Below are positions 1-9,179 of a stretch of DNA of 64,000 bases, piece after piece. Location of the stretch: assembly GCF_017742995.1 (NCBI RefSeq), contig NZ_CP072426.1, positions 496,001-560,000 of the forward strand, given 5' to 3'. A model generated the notes under the pieces. It was given only the letters and a program-made list of their open reading frames with translations, did no database searches and had not been told where the DNA came from. The position numbers and the translations under genes were made by a program. The DNA is from Pseudoalteromonas viridis (GTDB lineage: Bacteria; Pseudomonadota; Gammaproteobacteria; Enterobacterales; Alteromonadaceae). Position 1 is the first letter of the stretch. Every line of letters starts with the position of its first letter.

Positions 1-71
1 TTTGACAGTTGATTAAAACGTCTGAGTCACTCACACTATGTGACAGGAGAAAGTTTAGGTATATTCAAATA

Positions 72-1280
72 GTGATAGTTGCCTGTCAGCATTGTGATTT
101 TTTAGTATCCATACAAGATTTGGGCGAGCAGCAACGCGCTGTTTGCCCGCACTGTGGCAATGTGCTGGCCACCACTGTGCGCAACTATACTCAATGGATA
201 GCCGCATTTAGCCTGTCCTCTATTATTTTTTTACTGCTGAGCCTGCAACCACACTTTATTTCTTACTCGCAGCACGGTCTTAAGCAAACCATCAGTTTGC
301 TGGCGGCCATTATGCAACTTGCCGAACACTATAGTGTGTTTTTAGCTGCGTTATTAAGTACCAGTATCCTGATATTGCCCCTCTTAGCCAGTACCCTTAT
401 TCTGTTAGTACATACACCCGTATGGCAAAAGCTAAACCCACACAACGCCCGGGCAGTCGCTAAGTTTATTATGGCGCTGCGACCACTCAACCTGGCCGAC
501 ATTTTCCTGGTTGCCGTGCTGATCAGTGCGTTTAAGCTAACCACTTTTGCCGAAATCGAAGTGGGCCTTGGCTTTTGGGCATATATTTTGTTCGTACTAT
601 GCTTTATTGAAACCCTGTCTTTGCTGAGTCAGCATCAGCTATGGCAACTGCAGCAAGCCCATTTTACCCCCACGATTGAGCACTGCGCCAAACGCGCCAG
701 TACCCAGAACCTAAAACAATGTCATGTGTGTCAGCAGATCAGTCGCAGTGAGCACTGCCCGCGCTGCCTGGCCAAATTACGTTACCGTAAAAATAATTCT
801 GTGGCGCGCAGCGCCGCCTGGATGCTCACCTCTTTGGTGTTTATGGTGCCCGCTCTGTCTTTTCCGATCATGGATACCATTAACCTGGGGCTACACACCC
901 CGGCAACCATTTATAGTGGCGTAGAGGTGCTGTGGCAAAATGGCTCCTATCCCATCGCAATTGTGATTTTTATTGCCAGCATCTGCATTCCTCTGTTAAA
1001 AGCGGGTACGCTGTTTTATTTACTATATCGAGTGAGGCATCCGGTTAATCCAAAAGTGACCGCCAAATTTTACCGCGCGCTTGAGGCGGTGGGAAAATGG
1101 TCTATGATTGACGTTTTTGTCGTGATCCTCTTGGTTTCTCTTGTACAGCTTGGTACTGTACTGAGCGTAGAGCCACAGCCGGGTATCGTCTTTTTTACCG
1201 CCATGGTCATTTGTCAAATCTTCGCTGTGAACAATTTTGACCCTCGTTTACTTTGGGACTCTTTAAATAAATATGAATAA
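72..1280 (+). CDS. pqiA: PqiA-family membrane protein (first gene of pqiABC)
   Basis: Inner-membrane component of the Pqi (paraquat-inducible) intermembrane lipid-transport system, which with PqiB and PqiC bridges inner and outer membranes. The protein has the PqiA layout of two halves, each a zinc-ribbon-like Cys pair set (C5/C8 and C25/C28; C217/C220 and C229/C232) followed by about four hydrophobic helices. The start is uncertain: an in-frame TGA at 3-5 excludes extension beyond the window, a TTG at 9 is possible, and I chose the GTG at 72, which has AGG about 12 bases upstream; the better AGGAGA at 45-50 is about 21 bases away. The stop overlaps pqiB by 8 bases, so the two are translationally coupled. 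Confidence 0.88.
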   Translation: MIVACQHCDFLVSIQDLGEQQRAVCPHCGNVLATTVRNYTQWIAAFSLSSIIFLLLSLQPHFISYSQHGLKQTISLLAAIMQLAEHYSVFLAALLSTSILILPLLASTLILLVHTPVWQKLNPHNARAVAKFIMALRPLNLADIFLVAVLISAFKLTTFAEIEVGLGFWAYILFVLCFIETLSLLSQHQLWQLQQAHFTPTIEHCAKRASTQNLKQCHVCQQISRSEHCPRCLAKLRYRKNNSVARSAAWMLTSLVFMVPALSFPIMDTINLGLHTPATIYSGVEVLWQNGSYPIAIVIFIASICIPLLKAGTLFYLLYRVRHPVNPKVTAKFYRALEAVGKWSMIDVFVVILLVSLVQLGTVLSVEPQPGIVFFTAMVICQIFAVNNFDPRLLWDSLNKYE

Positions 1281-2931
1281 AGAAGCGCATATCGAGCCCA
1301 AGCCCAGGCTTTCTGTAATTTGGATAGTGCCCTTACTGGCCGTTCTGATCACTGGCTGGATGCTATATCAGCACCAGCAAAATAAGGGCCACCAAATCTA
1401 CATAAAAATGAAAAACGCCGATGGTGTTATCGCTGGCAAAACCGAGATTAGAGTGCGCAGTGTTAAAATCGGCATTGTCGAAGAGTTGCGTCTGCAAGTT
1501 GAGCACAAAGCCGTGGTCGCAACAGTGCGCATAGATAAACACTATGACAACCTGCTAACGCAGGACGCCAAATTCTGGATAGTGAAGCCGCGCATTGATC
1601 AGTCAGGGATCAGTGGGCTAAACACGCTGCTATCCGGTGTTTATATTGAGTTACTGCCGGGGGAGAGCAAACAGCGAACCAGCCTTTACACACTTCAGGA
1701 GCAACCTGCGCTGATCTCTACCGATATAGAAGGCTTGCGTTATCAGCTTAGCTCCACCAGTGGAGAAGTGTTAGATGTCGGTACGGGGATCTTTTTTCGT
1801 AATTATCACGTTGGTCAGATAGAAAGTGCCGTGTTCAATACAGACTCCTTACAGATGGAATATGGTATTTTTATCCACTCTCCTTATGACAAGCTCATCA
1901 CCCACAATGCCATTTTCTGGATAAACTCAGGTGTCGAGTTGTCTCTGACCAGTGAAGGGATTAATGTCAACACGGGATCACTTGCCAAAATGATTAAAGG
2001 TGGGATCTCAGTAGATTACCCACCAGGCCAAAGTGCCGGAGAACCCGCCGCTGAAGATAAAGCCTTTACACTGCATCAGAATTTTGCCGTTGCGCTGGAA
2101 AGGCGTTTTGATTTGTTTGACCACTACTTGGTAGAATTTGAACAATCTATTCGAGGCCTGAAGCCAGGCGCACCGGTTGAATACCGGGGTATGAGAATAG
2201 GCACAGTCGAGCAAGTGCCAGCCAGGTTAGAGCGCAATGGGCAACCGCTCTACTTTCAGCAGGGTAACACCTCCATCCCGGTGCTAATCAAAATCGAGTA
2301 TGGACGCATTTATGAAGTTGATGCAAAGGCCAAACAATACTGGCAAGAAAATATAGAACAATGGATTAAAAATGGCCTAAGAGCATCACTAAAAAGTGGT
2401 AATATTTTAACAGGTGCGGTATATATAGAACTTGATTTTTACAACTCAACCCCTCAGACCAGTTTAGGTATGAATTTCGCTTACCCCGTGTTACCAAGCG
2501 TTCCGAGTGGGTTTACGGCTTTATCTGAGCAAGTCATGGCCTTGTTGAACAAACTTAACAAACTGCCATTAGACAACTCGCTCATCGAGGCACAAAGAAC
2601 AATGCAGGCGTTTAGTGCATTAGCAGCCGAAACGCAGGCACTAGTAAATAGTTTCAACACAACGAAAGTATCAGAGAAAGTGGAAAAGAATTTAACACAA
2701 CTACAAGGAACGCTGGCGCAACTCACAGCGAGTCTGAAACAATTTGAGAAAACGCTCAACAACTATCAAAAAGGCTCCGGCATGGTTGAGCAACTGACAG
2801 ATACTCTGCAAGAGCTGGAGAGCCTGAGCAATTCACTCAAACCCGTTTCAAAAGGGCTGAACGAGCAACCTAACATGCTGTTGTTCGACAAAGAAATACA
2901 AGCCGATCCAGAACCCAGGAAGCAGCGCTAA
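1273..2931 (+). CDS. pqiB: PqiB, MCE-domain intermembrane transport protein
   Basis: A 552-aa protein with one N-terminal membrane anchor (about residues 13-31) and three successive MCE/MlaD domains (roughly 40-130, 155-250 and 275-400), then a long helical tail rich in coiled-coil-like heptads (about 410-540). In E. coli, PqiB (546 aa) forms a stacked hexameric ring and needle tunnel that carries lipids across the periplasm; the similar length and layout here support the same role. The ATG lies inside the end of pqiA, and its TAA shares a base with the ATG of the next gene, so the three genes form one tightly coupled operon. Confidence 0.93.
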   Translation: MNKEAHIEPKPRLSVIWIVPLLAVLITGWMLYQHQQNKGHQIYIKMKNADGVIAGKTEIRVRSVKIGIVEELRLQVEHKAVVATVRIDKHYDNLLTQDAKFWIVKPRIDQSGISGLNTLLSGVYIELLPGESKQRTSLYTLQEQPALISTDIEGLRYQLSSTSGEVLDVGTGIFFRNYHVGQIESAVFNTDSLQMEYGIFIHSPYDKLITHNAIFWINSGVELSLTSEGINVNTGSLAKMIKGGISVDYPPGQSAGEPAAEDKAFTLHQNFAVALERRFDLFDHYLVEFEQSIRGLKPGAPVEYRGMRIGTVEQVPARLERNGQPLYFQQGNTSIPVLIKIEYGRIYEVDAKAKQYWQENIEQWIKNGLRASLKSGNILTGAVYIELDFYNSTPQTSLGMNFAYPVLPSVPSGFTALSEQVMALLNKLNKLPLDNSLIEAQRTMQAFSALAAETQALVNSFNTTKVSEKVEKNLTQLQGTLAQLTASLKQFEKTLNNYQKGSGMVEQLTDTLQELESLSNSLKPVSKGLNEQPNMLLFDKEIQADPEPRKQR

Positions 2932-3533
2932 TGAAGGCCGTCATTGGGTTATTGGTTATCTTTTTGGCAGGCTGCACCGGCTCCAAACCGACCCAGTATC
3001 AATATTACCGATTTGACTCAACTCCTGTCACATCGGGCCAAACCAGTGACGCAGACACAGAGCCTACTCACAAGACCAATACGCATCGGGTCTATGTAGA
3101 TCAGGTAAATATCATAGGCATGGCTGATCAGCAGCCGCTTATCCAATACGTCACGCAACATAAAGTGCACATTGCCAATTACCATTACTGGGCAGAGCAC
3201 CCAAAGCTGTTGCTAACCAAAGAAACACTCAGTTCCCTGAATAATGCGGGCTTCTCCCCAGTGATCTCAGCCCATGCCAGCGATATCAAACCTGGCGACT
3301 ACAGATTACTTATTGAAGTGTCTGATCTGGCGGGTCACTATCAGCGAGGCGCCATTTTAAAAGGCGCCTGGCACTTATATCAAATCACAGAAAACGGTAA
3401 CGAATTGCGCCATGTCAGACACTTTGAATTTAAGTCTGCACTCTCACAAGATGGCTTTAATGCTTTGGTCTCAGCCCATCAGAAAAACTGGCGTAAGTTA
3501 ATGGAACAATTGCATACAGAATTGCGCCGGTAA
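2931..3533 (+). CDS. pqiC: PqiC, outer-membrane lipoprotein of the Pqi system
   Basis: A 200-aa lipoprotein. The N-terminus is a lipoprotein signal with lipobox LAGC at about residues 12-15. The rest matches the ABC-type transport auxiliary lipoprotein (DUF330/PqiC) family, with the family's early YRFD-like segment and the following VDQVNI strand. PqiC anchors the PqiB needle at the outer membrane. Its start overlaps the pqiB stop by one base (TAATG). It converges on the next gene with only 3 bases between stop codons and no hairpin there. Confidence 0.88.
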   Translation: MKAVIGLLVIFLAGCTGSKPTQYQYYRFDSTPVTSGQTSDADTEPTHKTNTHRVYVDQVNIIGMADQQPLIQYVTQHKVHIANYHYWAEHPKLLLTKETLSSLNNAGFSPVISAHASDIKPGDYRLLIEVSDLAGHYQRGAILKGAWHLYQITENGNELRHVRHFEFKSALSQDGFNALVSAHQKNWRKLMEQLHTELRR

Positions 3534-3536
3534 ACG

Positions 3537-4055
3537 CTAATCACAAAGCAGATTGACGTATAAGTTGGTCGGCCCCATGTCTGGCGCCAGTTCAAGCGTG
3601 CCGACCAGTACAAAGTTCAACTTGTTCAGCAACTTATTACTAGCCAGGTTGTTAGGGGCTGTAATCGCTCCCAACGCCTTATACTTGCCACACTGGTGTA
3701 CAAACCTGAGCAATGCGTCTGCCGCTTCAAAGGCATTACCTTTCGCGCAATACCTGTCCAAAAACGCATAACCCAAATCGGGAAAAGCCAGGTAAGGACG
3801 CTGATACAGACCACAAATGCCAATGGCCGTACCGTCATTCAGGGTCACAATATAGGGGCTCGGGGCGCGTGAGTCATAAGGCGTGAGAAAAGCACTTTCT
3901 ATGTACTTTCGGGCGTCGGCTAAAGTTCGGATCTGCTTGTCAGCAATATTGTCTATGAAGCTTGGTTGGTTGAGCAACTCGAAAATAAACTCAGCGTCTG
4001 TGATTTGCGCTCTGCGGATAATTAATCGTTCAGTATGCGTTACGATATCAGACAT
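3537..4055 (-). CDS. GNAT family N-acetyltransferase (RimJ/RimL-like)
   Basis: A 172-aa acetyltransferase with the RimJ/RimL pattern: an N-terminal TERLIIRRAQ strand, an AIGICGLYQR strand and a late NLASNKLLNKLNF segment typical of the acetyl-CoA-binding fold. The substrate cannot be told from sequence; such enzymes acetylate protein N-termini or small molecules. I start at the ATG at 4055 (TCTGAT following), preceded by a weak GGATG; the open frame runs up to 4094 but that part lies inside a transcription terminator. It sits directly behind the M16 protease on the same strand but beyond that gene's terminator, so it needs read-through or a promoter inside the upstream gene. Confidence 0.85.
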   Translation of the reverse strand: MSDIVTHTERLIIRRAQITDAEFIFELLNQPSFIDNIADKQIRTLADARKYIESAFLTPYDSRAPSPYIVTLNDGTAIGICGLYQRPYLAFPDLGYAFLDRYCAKGNAFEAADALLRFVHQCGKYKALGAITAPNNLASNKLLNKLNFVLVGTLELAPDMGPTNLYVNLLCD

Positions 4056-4069
4056 CAGAATACATCCAT

Positions 4070-4094
4070 AAAAAAGTGGGGCAATTTGCCCCAC
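4070..4094 (-). terminator. Intrinsic terminator of the M16 protease gene
   Basis: Perfect 8-bp stem GTGGGGCA/TGCCCCAC with a 3-base loop at 4076-4094, followed on the minus strand by six T (4070-4075). It lies just past the M16 stop codon at 4109 and only about 15 bases before the start codon of the acetyltransferase. Confidence 0.9.
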
Positions 4095-4108
4095 AAATTA
4101 GCAATCAT

Positions 4109-6985
4109 TTACTCAAAACGCGCTTTTTTATAAAGCTCCGTCAGCGAATTGATTTTTACTTCATTTTCCAAAGTAGCAAAGGGCTTGTCGGCAAACTTCT
4201 TACCCCGGATCTGCACATTCAACCTGGCTGCATCGGCATTAAGCATACTCTGCTGATAATAAGACTGAATATCCGCCAGTGTTACTTGCTCCGTTGCAGC
4301 AATTAGCTTGGCTTTTGAATCAAACGCTAAGTTATCGCGATACCAGTCGCTCAAAATAGGCTGAGACTCTTCTGACAGGTTTTTAGGCACTTCCTTAAGA
4401 GACAATAGTGCAGCCTGCTTGAGTTGTTCAAAGGTCTCTTCATCGAGTGCTTCAAGTGCCTGGGCGTACTCCTGACGATAGCGGTCAAATCTTACCTGCA
4501 TTGACTGGACATCTAACACCGGCGTCTGAATATAAAACCCTAATGCAGAGTATTCATCAATACTCTGAGCGACAGCCCCAACCGCATAGGCGAGTTGTTC
4601 TTCGGTGCGCAGAGCATTAAACAAGTGACTGCTCAGATGAGACTTTAAGATCAGCGCCGCCGCTTTTTGCGGATATCCAGGATGTGGGTGCACAAACATA
4701 TCAACAATCGCGACATCCGCGGTTTCACTGTCCTGCTGCCACACCAAGGTTTGTTTGGCCTGTGGCTGCAAAAAACGCGCTCTCACATAGTCATTATGCT
4801 CTGCCGGCTTGTTAAGCGTGCCTTTTACCTTTTTTACTACTTCTGCAAGGAAGTCTTTGTTGTAGTTACCGTAACCAAAAATACGTACAGTGTGATGATT
4901 TAATAGTGCATTCTGAGCTTCTAAGAAGGTATCCAGGGTCATTTTAGTGGCAGCTTCTATCTGAATTTCTTCATCAAAATTCCCGGAGCGAACCAAGGAC
5001 TGATATCGGCCAAATGCCTGATAAAAAGGAAACTGTTGGCGCTGATTTTGAATATCACGGACAAATCGGTCGATGGCTTGGTCGAGCTGTTTGGCAGTAG
5101 GTTGTACTTTCAAGCCTTCTAACGACTGAGCCAACAGGACGCCCTGCTTATCTGTAAACCCTGACAATGTCAGTAATAAGCCGTTGTTGACACTCATACG
5201 CATCCCCATGCCGGCGACCGCGGCTTCCGTTTGCAGTTTAGCTTTGTCTATCGCGTAGAGATCTGCCCAAAGTGCTGCTGCCACTTGCACCTGCACACTG
5301 TCTAAAGTAAGCGGAGAATTAATATGAACTTGCAAGCGCCCCTTGGGTTGTTCGCTGTATTTATCACTGGTTTTTTGCCAAACAGCCACCGAATTATCCT
5401 GATAAACCTTGTTAACCGTTTTGGATGCCTCGTCCTGAGTGACGATATCAAACTGCTCCGGTAGCAAGCGGTTTACGCTCGGTAGCGCCAACTCTGGGGC
5501 CGGCTCAGCCTGCCAGGACGCGATTTCTTGCTGTGGAATGTCCACGACCTTATAACGGCCGTCATAAAAGTGTAATTGCTGGTCGTGTGGCTCTTGTTTG
5601 CTGATATACCAGACACGCAGACGCCCGGGATTTAATTGTGCCAGTACATCTTTGACTGCTTGCTCGTTAAAATCAGCAAAATAATATGGCGCGTTAATCG
5701 CATTATTTAGCGGATACTTTTGCATGCTGTCTGCAAGACTTGATACGTAACCAAATTCATCACCACGCTCTAAGAAACGAAACTGGTTGGCAAGCGCGGT
5801 TTTTATCTCTTTAAAGTACTTAGCGTCGATCCCCTGCTCTTTGATCAGTCGAATATATTGCATCACGATAGCAACAGCCTGTTCACGATGCTGCATGCCC
5901 AGATCTGTCAATTGGATATCGACCGACAAGGTACCATAGTTGCCGTACAGATCCGGCGATGCGCTGGCCGTTAGCTCAGAGATCCAGCCTTTTTGTTTTA
6001 GGACTTGTGCCGGACTGCCCTGCATTTCGTTACTCAGCAGGTAAGTGACAAAATAATTCGGCTTAAACGCAAATTCGTCGCGATTGTTGGTAATCGTGAA
6101 GTCCAGCTTCAATGTTTTCACGTCTTCGTTCGGCACGTAATGGATACGCTTTTTGCCCAATCTCGAAAAGTCTAACCCGGCATCAACCTCGGGCTTATCG
6201 ATTTCTTTATTTTCTATCGAAGCAAAGTGTCGCTGTGCCTTTTCAACCATTTCGGAGAGTGGCAAATTGGATATCATCGCCAGCTTCATGATGTTTGAAG
6301 AGTAGTATTTGTTGTAAAAAGCGACGGTTTCCTGATGTAAGTTGCTGCCGGGTTTGTCGCCCAGGGTTTCCAAATTACCTATCAAAAACCGATTTGCGGG
6401 GTGTGTGCCCATCATACTGCGCGACAACTTATACTGTCCGAAGAAGTCTAATTCACGACGCATGGACCATTCCGCATTCACCGCACTCTTCTCTTTTTCT
6501 GTGTATTCGGGATATAGCTTGGGTGCCTTAAAGAAGTCGGAAAAGCGATCGAGCGCCTCATCGTATGCCTGATTGTTTACTTTGAACATGTAGTTAGTAA
6601 TATCTAGCCAGGTATAGGCATTATGAGAGCCACCATTACGGCTCATAAAGTCTTTGTAGCCCTGAGTGTCGGGAAAGCGCTCCGTTCCCAAAAACAACAT
6701 ATGCTCCAAATAATGCGCCATGCCCTGCTGCGACATCGGATCGTGCAGCAATCCAACACCCACACTTAACGCAGCTGCTGACTTCTCAACTTCAGGATCA
6801 GAGACAAGAATAACCTCAATGCCATTCGATAACGTTAGCGTTTTATATTGTCGGTTATCATTTGGGCTGACAACAAGCGCTGTTGCTTCAGCAACCGTCG
6901 ATGCCTGACCGGCTCCGTGCTGAGTTGCGACACATCCGGATAACAATGCCAGTGTGATACTGGCCACTATCATAGTTTTTTTCAT
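4109..6985 (-). CDS. M16 family zinc peptidase, pitrilysin-type lipoprotein
   Basis: A 958-aa insulinase/pitrilysin-family metallopeptidase that probably degrades peptides in the periplasm. The N-terminus is a lipoprotein signal with Cys18 in an LLSGC box. The inverted zinc motif HxxEH is intact (H91, E94, H95), with the distal glutamate at about E172. The length and four-domain layout match pitrilysin (protease III, about 960 aa); the C-terminal half carries the substrate-clamp segment with LRTEEQLAYAVG. E. coli pitrilysin is a soluble periplasmic protein, so the lipid anchor here is a difference that is common in Alteromonadales homologues. It has its own terminator downstream, and its start faces a roughly 290-base intergenic region. 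Confidence 0.93.
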   Translation of the reverse strand: MKKTMIVASITLALLSGCVATQHGAGQASTVAEATALVVSPNDNRQYKTLTLSNGIEVILVSDPEVEKSAAALSVGVGLLHDPMSQQGMAHYLEHMLFLGTERFPDTQGYKDFMSRNGGSHNAYTWLDITNYMFKVNNQAYDEALDRFSDFFKAPKLYPEYTEKEKSAVNAEWSMRRELDFFGQYKLSRSMMGTHPANRFLIGNLETLGDKPGSNLHQETVAFYNKYYSSNIMKLAMISNLPLSEMVEKAQRHFASIENKEIDKPEVDAGLDFSRLGKKRIHYVPNEDVKTLKLDFTITNNRDEFAFKPNYFVTYLLSNEMQGSPAQVLKQKGWISELTASASPDLYGNYGTLSVDIQLTDLGMQHREQAVAIVMQYIRLIKEQGIDAKYFKEIKTALANQFRFLERGDEFGYVSSLADSMQKYPLNNAINAPYYFADFNEQAVKDVLAQLNPGRLRVWYISKQEPHDQQLHFYDGRYKVVDIPQQEIASWQAEPAPELALPSVNRLLPEQFDIVTQDEASKTVNKVYQDNSVAVWQKTSDKYSEQPKGRLQVHINSPLTLDSVQVQVAAALWADLYAIDKAKLQTEAAVAGMGMRMSVNNGLLLTLSGFTDKQGVLLAQSLEGLKVQPTAKQLDQAIDRFVRDIQNQRQQFPFYQAFGRYQSLVRSGNFDEEIQIEAATKMTLDTFLEAQNALLNHHTVRIFGYGNYNKDFLAEVVKKVKGTLNKPAEHNDYVRARFLQPQAKQTLVWQQDSETADVAIVDMFVHPHPGYPQKAAALILKSHLSSHLFNALRTEEQLAYAVGAVAQSIDEYSALGFYIQTPVLDVQSMQVRFDRYRQEYAQALEALDEETFEQLKQAALLSLKEVPKNLSEESQPILSDWYRDNLAFDSKAKLIAATEQVTLADIQSYYQQSMLNADAARLNVQIRGKKFADKPFATLENEVKINSLTELYKKARFE

Positions 6986-7222
6986 TCACCTTCCATCTTA
7001 AAAAATGAGTTTGACCCCGGCTTACCTGAGATCCTATTAAATACCCAAACGCTACCATCTATCCTCGGTACAATTCAATCACCATCAAGTATTTTAGGGA
7101 CTTAAGGTCCAATCTGGACACTTTACACCTACTTGTAACCTTTCTTCTGACCTCATCTTATGCTTATTGGTTATAACAGGAGAGAAAGTTAAAAGAATTT
7201 TTTATCACAAAAGTTTATCCAT

Positions 7223-7249
7223 TTGATAACATTGGGTGCGAAATATAAT
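7223..7249 (+). promoter_or_regulatory. Putative sigma-70 promoter for the small gene at 7278
   Basis: TTGATA at 7223-7228 and a perfect TATAAT at 7244-7249, with a short 15-base spacer. The -10 lies about 29 bases ahead of the ATG at 7278. The call rests on these two hexamers alone. Confidence 0.5.
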
Positions 7250-7277
7250 CATAAACACAGATCATCAGGGGCAAACA

Positions 7278-7463
7278 ATGGACATTCATCAACCGATCTG
7301 CGATTTCGGGCTACACAGTGGCGAACCCTACTGCAAACTACCCGCAAGCTTTTTAAACTGGATGGTCGCGACCGGCCATGCTAAACAGGCACTGGCTAAA
7401 GATGAGCTCACCCGCAGACACAACGCAGTTTGTGACTCAAGAATGAAATCAAAAGTTCAATAA
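7278..7463 (+). CDS. Small DUF3820-like protein
   Basis: A 61-aa protein starting at the ATG at 7278, which follows a GGGGC ribosome-binding site at a good distance; the open frame extends 42 bases further up without a better start. The pattern FG..SGEPY.KLP..FLNWM followed by LAKDELTRR resembles the short DUF3820 family, sometimes described as quorum-sensing-regulated virulence factors, whose function is unproven. No signal peptide or membrane segment is visible. It is followed 70 bases later by the ushA-like gene on the same strand. Confidence 0.6.
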   Translation: MDIHQPICDFGLHSGEPYCKLPASFLNWMVATGHAKQALAKDELTRRHNAVCDSRMKSKVQ

Positions 7464-7533
7464 TCAGCTAGGTTTACTGAGACTTTTTAGTTTAAACTAG
7501 AGCGCATAGTTCGTCCCCCATTGAAGTAAACTT

Positions 7534-9135
7534 ATGCGCTTTATCATACCTTCGCTTTTAGCGCTGTCGCTGACAGCTTGCTACTCTACACAACAATCAA
7601 CAATCCAAACCGCAGATGACACCGTCCGCTACCTCACGGTACTACACACCAATGACCATCATGGTCGTTTCTGGCACAATGAAGACGGTGAATATGGTAT
7701 GGCAGCAAGGAAAACCTTGCTGGATCAACTTAGAGCACAAGCTCACGCCAAAGGCCACAGTGTGGTATTACTCTCAGGAGGTGATATCAATACAGGCGTA
7801 CCAGAATCTGACCTGCAACATGCTGAGCCTGACTTTAAGGGCATGAGCCTGCTTGGCTATGATGCCATGGCCATCGGCAACCATGAGTTTGACAACCCGC
7901 TGGATGTGCTGGATAAGCAAATTGGCTGGTCCAACTTTCCACTGCTGTCGGCCAATATTTTACATAAGCACAATGGTGAGCCTGCCTATCAGCCTTATAC
8001 TGTCATCGAAAAGCAAGGGCTAAAAATCGCCATCATTGGCTTAACCACAGTTGATACTGTGAAAATCGCTAATCCAGAGTTTGTTGGTGGCCTGGATTTC
8101 GTTGACCCAGCCCCCATCACGGCGCAGCTATCCGAGCAAATCAAAGCGAAATATCGCCCGGACGTCACAATTGCGGTCACTCACATGGGCCATTATCATG
8201 ATGCCGCTTTCGGTATTAACGCACCGGGTGATGTCACGCTTGCGCGCAATGTCCCGGCCGGCACACTGGATATGATCATCGGAGGCCACTCGCAAGAACC
8301 TGTCTGTATTGACGAAAACGGCGAAGAAGACAGTGCATATGTGCCTGGTAAAGCCTGTCAACCAGACCAGCAAAACGGCATCTGGATCATGCAGGCACAT
8401 GAGTGGGGCAAATACGTAGGTAAGGCCGTTTTTAAGATTTCCCAAGGCGAAAAAACGTTACAAAGCTACGAATTATTACCCGTTAACCTCAAAAATGAGC
8501 AAGGACAATGGGCAACCAACTATATCGAACATGACTCTGAAATAAAGGCCTTCCTCGCACCTTATCAAAAAGCCGGTGAGAGCAAAATTTCAGGTGCCGT
8601 TGGCGAAGTAGACGCCTTTTTGGATGGCCGCAGAAACACCGTGCGTTTCAAGCAAAGTCCGCTGGGTGACTTAGTGATCAAGGCCCAAATGGCCGCGGTT
8701 GGCGCCGACTTTGGCCTTATCAGTGGAGGCGGAATACGTGCCAGCATCAAAGCAGGAGAAGTAAGCTACAAGGATATTCTGAAGGTGCACCCTTTTAGAA
8801 ATCGCATCACCTATATCGACTGGCGTGGTGAACAGCTGATTGACTATCTCTCTGTGGTCAGTCGTTTCCCGCCGGATTCTGGCGCTTACTTGCAGTATCA
8901 CGGTATTGAGTTCGATATTCAGGGAGACAAGTTAACTAACCTGAAAATTCAAGGACAGCCTGTTGAGCCTGGCAAAACCTATCGCATGAGTATTAATAGT
9001 TACAATGCAGCAGGTGGAGACGGTTACCCGGTATTAACGGAATTACCCGGTTTCACAGCAACCGATAGCACAGATGCTCAGGTTCTCAAAGACTACATTG
9101 AACGGCACTCTCCTATCAAACGTTCTGCGCTGTAA
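7534..9135 (+). CDS. ushA: UshA-type 5'-nucleotidase/UDP-sugar hydrolase, lipoprotein
   Basis: A 533-aa periplasmic nucleotidase that releases phosphate and nucleosides from external nucleotides and can split UDP-sugars. A lipoprotein signal with LTAC (Cys16) opens the protein. The calcineurin-like metallophosphatase domain shows HTNDHHG (D41, H43), GGDINTG, GNHEFDN, THMGH and GGHSQE, the usual metal ligands. The C-terminal 5'-nucleotidase domain (about 350-520) carries the substrate-binding YNAAGGDGYP loop. Length fits UshA (about 550 aa). In this neighbourhood it joins a secreted S1/P1 nuclease and, further on, uridine phosphorylase and cytidine deaminase, suggesting nucleic-acid scavenging. 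Confidence 0.92.
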   Translation: MRFIIPSLLALSLTACYSTQQSTIQTADDTVRYLTVLHTNDHHGRFWHNEDGEYGMAARKTLLDQLRAQAHAKGHSVVLLSGGDINTGVPESDLQHAEPDFKGMSLLGYDAMAIGNHEFDNPLDVLDKQIGWSNFPLLSANILHKHNGEPAYQPYTVIEKQGLKIAIIGLTTVDTVKIANPEFVGGLDFVDPAPITAQLSEQIKAKYRPDVTIAVTHMGHYHDAAFGINAPGDVTLARNVPAGTLDMIIGGHSQEPVCIDENGEEDSAYVPGKACQPDQQNGIWIMQAHEWGKYVGKAVFKISQGEKTLQSYELLPVNLKNEQGQWATNYIEHDSEIKAFLAPYQKAGESKISGAVGEVDAFLDGRRNTVRFKQSPLGDLVIKAQMAAVGADFGLISGGGIRASIKAGEVSYKDILKVHPFRNRITYIDWRGEQLIDYLSVVSRFPPDSGAYLQYHGIEFDIQGDKLTNLKIQGQPVEPGKTYRMSINSYNAAGGDGYPVLTELPGFTATDSTDAQVLKDYIERHSPIKRSAL

Positions 9136-9143
9136 ATACACGT

Positions 9144-9176
9144 CAGTGGCGGTACATGAGTATGTATCCGCCACTG
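9144..9176. terminator. Long hairpin between convergent genes
   Basis: CAGTGGCGG-TACAT pairs with ATGTA-T-CCGCCACTG around a GAGT loop, a 14-bp stem with one bulged base, placed between the stop codons of the nucleotidase (9135) and of the convergent gene ending at 9180. There is no real T-tract on either strand, so a bidirectional terminator is likely rather than certain. Confidence 0.6.
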
Positions 9177-9179
9177 CAT